Assembly: GCA_004557905.1 (NCBI GenBank) | Contig: SFFH01000077.1 | Coordinates: 1 to 8,111 of the forward strand | Length of the DNA: 8,111 nucleotides | Direction of reading: 5' to 3' | Source of the DNA: Clostridiales bacterium | GTDB lineage: Bacteria > Bacillota > Clostridia > Christensenellales > Aristaeellaceae | Shown here: piece by piece, positions 6,110 to 8,111 of the stretch | Position numbering within the stretch: the first letter of the stretch is position 1 | Layout: each line of letters opens with the position of its first letter | The notes under the pieces: model-generated | The model's input: only the letters and a program-made list of their open reading frames with translations | Databases searched by the model: none | What the model was told of the DNA's origin: nothing | Made by a program: the position numbers and the translations under genes

Positions 6110-7339
6110 TCACGGGAGGTCACGGCTTTTCCTTTGGCACCGGTAGGTGAAGTAGGTGTGGTCGAAGGAATGGTTGGCCAGTACGACATACCACAGGCAC
6201 ACGGCGGCGGCGGGCAGCAGCAGGTTCAGCGCGCGAGGATCCAGCGTAAGACCCTGCCTGCGGGCGATCGCCTTCCCTGCGGGCGCGAGCGTGACGGCCG
6301 CGCACAGGAGGATCAGCAGCAGATAGCTCTTCTTGGAAAGTATCACGCCGAAGTTTTCCAGCAGCACGGCGACGCGGGAGATTTCGCCGCCGTTGTCCGA
6401 GGCGCGCAGACCGATCTGCGTGAAGATGCCCAAAATCGTCTGCCAGCCGAAGACCAGGCCGTTGAGCAGCCACTTGAGCGCCCACATGCCGCCATAGCCG
6501 AGCGCCCAGCTCACGCCGCACAGCGCGGCGGCGCAAAACAGCGCTTGGCCGCGCGCACCCCGCCGCATGCGCAGCGCGAGCAGCAGGACGAGCGGATACC
6601 CCAGGGACACCAGCGGGAAGGTGAGCAGGTCCAGGTAATTGGTGAGCAGGCCCAGCAGCGCAAAGAACGCCGGCATGCCAACCGCGCGCTCAATCCGCCT
6701 GTCTCCCAGCAGCACGCAGGCGCAGGCAGAGAGCATCAGCATCGTCACCGGCACGTACTGCAGGCAGACGCTTGTGGAGAAGGGCATCAGCAGGAAGTAG
6801 GCGAGGAAGAAGCCGGGCATCAGATTCCCCAGCCCGCGCCTGTGCATCAGATGCAGTACGAGGACGAACAGCACAAGCTGCGCAAAGTACAGGAGCATCT
6901 GAAGGTTGGCGACGTCCAGCACGCACAGCAGCAGACGCAGCGGCAGCGTGTAGCCATGCCAGTAGCGCGAATAGCTCATACCGCCGCCGGTGGGCGAGAG
7001 CTCGCCGAATTCGTAATTGCAGAAGGCGTCCCACGCGGTCTCGCCTTCCCCGGCGGGCATGTCCACGCGGTAGCCGCCGAACGCCTTCTGCGTCAGGCTT
7101 TCCGGGCCGACATAGCCGGCGGTCTTGAGGATGAGCACGCCGGTGAAGTTGTCCAGCTGCGCGCTCAGAAAGCCGCCGATCGTCTGCGGCGTGCTCTGCT
7201 GCTCGCCGAGCATCAGGCAGCCCTGCCAGACATGGTCGCGCATGTCTTTCGTATCGATGGTGAAGGCGAGGACATTCGCCGCGGCGCACAGAATCACGGT
7301 GCACAGCAGCAGGGACAGGCCGCGCATGGCTTTCTTCAT
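6110..7339 (-). CDS. Multi-pass membrane protein, GT-C glycosyltransferase-like, function unknown
   Basis: A 409-residue integral membrane protein. After one N-terminal span (about 5-26), residues 27-130 form a hydrophilic, probably extracytoplasmic domain with LDNFTGVLIL and SYSRYWHGY. Eight or so hydrophobic spans follow to residue 388, with NYLDLLTFPLVSLGYP in the middle. The ending NHSFDHTYFTYR recalls the C-terminal region of GT-C-fold polyprenyl-phosphate-dependent sugar transferases and of a related uncharacterised Clostridial family that I recognise only from motif memory. A sugar-transfer or cell-envelope role is therefore inference, and no catalytic residue can be named. The start ATG overlaps the upstream flavin-reductase stop (ATGA), with GGGAGG (7354-7349) nine bases before it. 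The protein stops 10 residues after FTYR in a charged tail, perhaps shorter than relatives. A terminator hairpin follows. Confidence 0.7.
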   Translation of the reverse strand: MKKAMRGLSLLLCTVILCAAANVLAFTIDTKDMRDHVWQGCLMLGEQQSTPQTIGGFLSAQLDNFTGVLILKTAGYVGPESLTQKAFGGYRVDMPAGEGETAWDAFCNYEFGELSPTGGGMSYSRYWHGYTLPLRLLLCVLDVANLQMLLYFAQLVLFVLVLHLMHRRGLGNLMPGFFLAYFLLMPFSTSVCLQYVPVTMLMLSACACVLLGDRRIERAVGMPAFFALLGLLTNYLDLLTFPLVSLGYPLVLLLALRMRRGARGQALFCAAALCGVSWALGYGGMWALKWLLNGLVFGWQTILGIFTQIGLRASDNGGEISRVAVLLENFGVILSKKSYLLLILLCAAVTLAPAGKAIARRQGLTLDPRALNLLLPAAAVCLWYVVLANHSFDHTYFTYRCQRKSRDLP

Positions 7340-7992
7340 CGGCGCTTTCCTCCCTTTTTGTCAGGCGCTTTGCCGCCGGCGCGCTTTTGCCCCAGACGGC
7401 GCGCCAAAACCTCCGGGCGGGCGACGGAATAGCCGAAGAAGCCCTCGGCAAGCGGGCGCAGGGGGTGGTACTCGCCGTGCGCATAGGCGACAAGGTCCGC
7501 GCGCTCCAGGTGCAGGCTGCCGTCCGCATCAAACAGATCGTCGCGGGCGTACACCTGCTCAATGGCGCACAGGAACAGCTCATGCGAGCCGAGCGGGATG
7601 CGCTGGGTGACGCGGCAGCACAGGAACGCGGGCGCTTCTCCGATGGCGGGCGCGTCAAAGCCCTCGACGGCGCGCGCGTGCAGGCCGGTTTCCCGGAACT
7701 TGTCCACGTCGCGGCCGCTTCTGACACCGCAGAAGTCCGCGGCCCTGCACATGTCCCGGCTGACGAGGTTCAGACAGAACGTGCCGGACTGCACGATCTG
7801 CGCGTAGGAATGGCGGGAGGGCCGGATGGACACGGAGAGCATCGGCGGGTCGGAGTTGACGATGCCGGTCCAGGCGACGGTGATCAGGTTGTCGCGGTCA
7901 AAGCCGGGCTCCGTGCCCCGGCAGGAGAGCATCACGGCCGGAACCGGCGCAAGCAGCGTCGTGGGGCCGATGGCGCGGAAGGCATTGGGCAA
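7336..7992 (-). CDS. Flavin reductase family protein (flavoredoxin-like FMN-binding split barrel)
   Basis: A 218-residue cytoplasmic protein of the flavin reductase/flavoredoxin family, which binds FMN and moves electrons between NAD(P)H or ferredoxin-type donors and acceptors; the partner here is unknown. Diagnostic segments are NLITVAWTGIVNSDPP (35-50) leading into SIRPSRHSY (55-63), CGVRSGRDVDKF (88-99), IPLGSHELF (132-140), ADLVAYAHGEY (155-165) and FFGYSV (175-180). After the barrel comes an unusual basic tail of about 35 residues, rich in Arg, Lys and Gly and ending KKGGKRR. The start is TTG at 7992-7990: AAGGAGG (8007-8001) lies exactly eight bases upstream and no better start exists. 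It is the first gene of a two-gene operon, overlapping the next by 4 bases. A small dyad GGAT-ACGA-ATCC (8008-8019) adjoins the ribosome binding site. No clear promoter was found. Confidence 0.9.
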   Translation of the reverse strand: MPNAFRAIGPTTLLAPVPAVMLSCRGTEPGFDRDNLITVAWTGIVNSDPPMLSVSIRPSRHSYAQIVQSGTFCLNLVSRDMCRAADFCGVRSGRDVDKFRETGLHARAVEGFDAPAIGEAPAFLCCRVTQRIPLGSHELFLCAIEQVYARDDLFDADGSLHLERADLVAYAHGEYHPLRPLAEGFFGYSVARPEVLARRLGQKRAGGKAPDKKGGKRR

Positions 7993-8060
7993 AGGAAAGA
8001 CCTCCTTGGATACGAATCCTCGCCTGAGCCGCGCAGATCAGCGCGAAGCGAAGAAGGGTC

Positions 8061-8101
8061 AAGGGACGATGTCCCTTGCGGGGTTTGGGGCAGCGCCCCA
8101 A
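8061..8101. repeat. Tandem-hairpin GC-rich intergenic repeat
   Basis: Two perfect 7-pair hairpins stand side by side, each with a 3-base loop: AAGGGAC-GAT-GTCCCTT (8061-8077) and TTGGGGC-AGC-GCCCCAA (8085-8101), separated by GCGGGGT. The pattern of a GGGAC hairpin next to a GGGGC hairpin with a GGGTC flank (8056-8060) resembles an interspersed element that I have seen in intergenic regions of many Clostridia. It is upstream of the flavin-reductase gene and runs to the window edge. Copy number cannot be judged from one window. Confidence 0.6.
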
Positions 8102-8111
8102 GCAGGTTTGG

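Noticed and set aside
6134..7432. Open frame of 432 codons on the plus strand
   Set aside because: It is antisense to the membrane-protein gene, with a Gln/His/Arg-rich low-complexity composition and no ribosome binding site.

Overview
The window looks like chromosomal DNA from a GC-rich member of the Clostridia (Firmicutes). The reasons are the T-box leader in front of leuS, strong AGGAGG-type ribosome binding sites with GTG and TTG starts, a zinc-containing bacterial LeuRS of Bacillus length, and membrane and flavin-reductase families typical of this class. I cannot place it to genus. Gene density is ordinary and no complete novel system is evident.

Layout. (1) Positions 1-1597 hold one end of an integrated mobile element: the C-terminal end of an excisionase-like protein, then a complete tyrosine integrase. 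(2) Positions 1598-1843 are non-coding, with four TTAGC[A/T]GG direct repeats and the terminator of the next gene. (3) A tRNA-Thr(GGU) gene lies on the minus strand at 1844-1919, with its own promoter. Its 3' end faces the integrase, so it is the probable integration target. (4) Positions 2087-2710 encode a small YczE/YitT-like membrane protein. (5) A sigma-A promoter, a complete T-box riboswitch with Leu specifier CUC, and leuS follow (2736-5500), closed by an intrinsic terminator. (6) An AT-richer stretch with two inverted repeats precedes a 70-aa XRE-type regulator (5806-6018). (7) A second, nearly identical copy of the leuS terminator hairpin lies between that regulator and the convergent genes. 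(8) A minus-strand two-gene operon encodes a flavin-reductase-family protein (7992-7336) and a multi-pass GT-C-like membrane protein (7339-6110) with an ATGA overlap. (9) The window ends in a tandem-hairpin intergenic repeat (8061-8101).

How the parts work together. The leuS unit is a self-contained feedback loop: uncharged tRNA-Leu should be sensed by the leader, which then permits synthesis of leucyl-tRNA synthetase. The integrase, excisionase and tRNA form the attachment end of an element whose body lies to the left, outside the window. The XRE gene with its candidate operators looks like a small autoregulated unit between two duplicated terminators. The flavin reductase and membrane protein are probably translationally coupled, but their joint role is unknown.

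Most worth a second look: the double His-to-Gln change at catalytic positions of the integrase, the repeat array beside it, the terminator that would be supplied from the element side of the tRNA junction, and the duplicated hairpin around the XRE gene.
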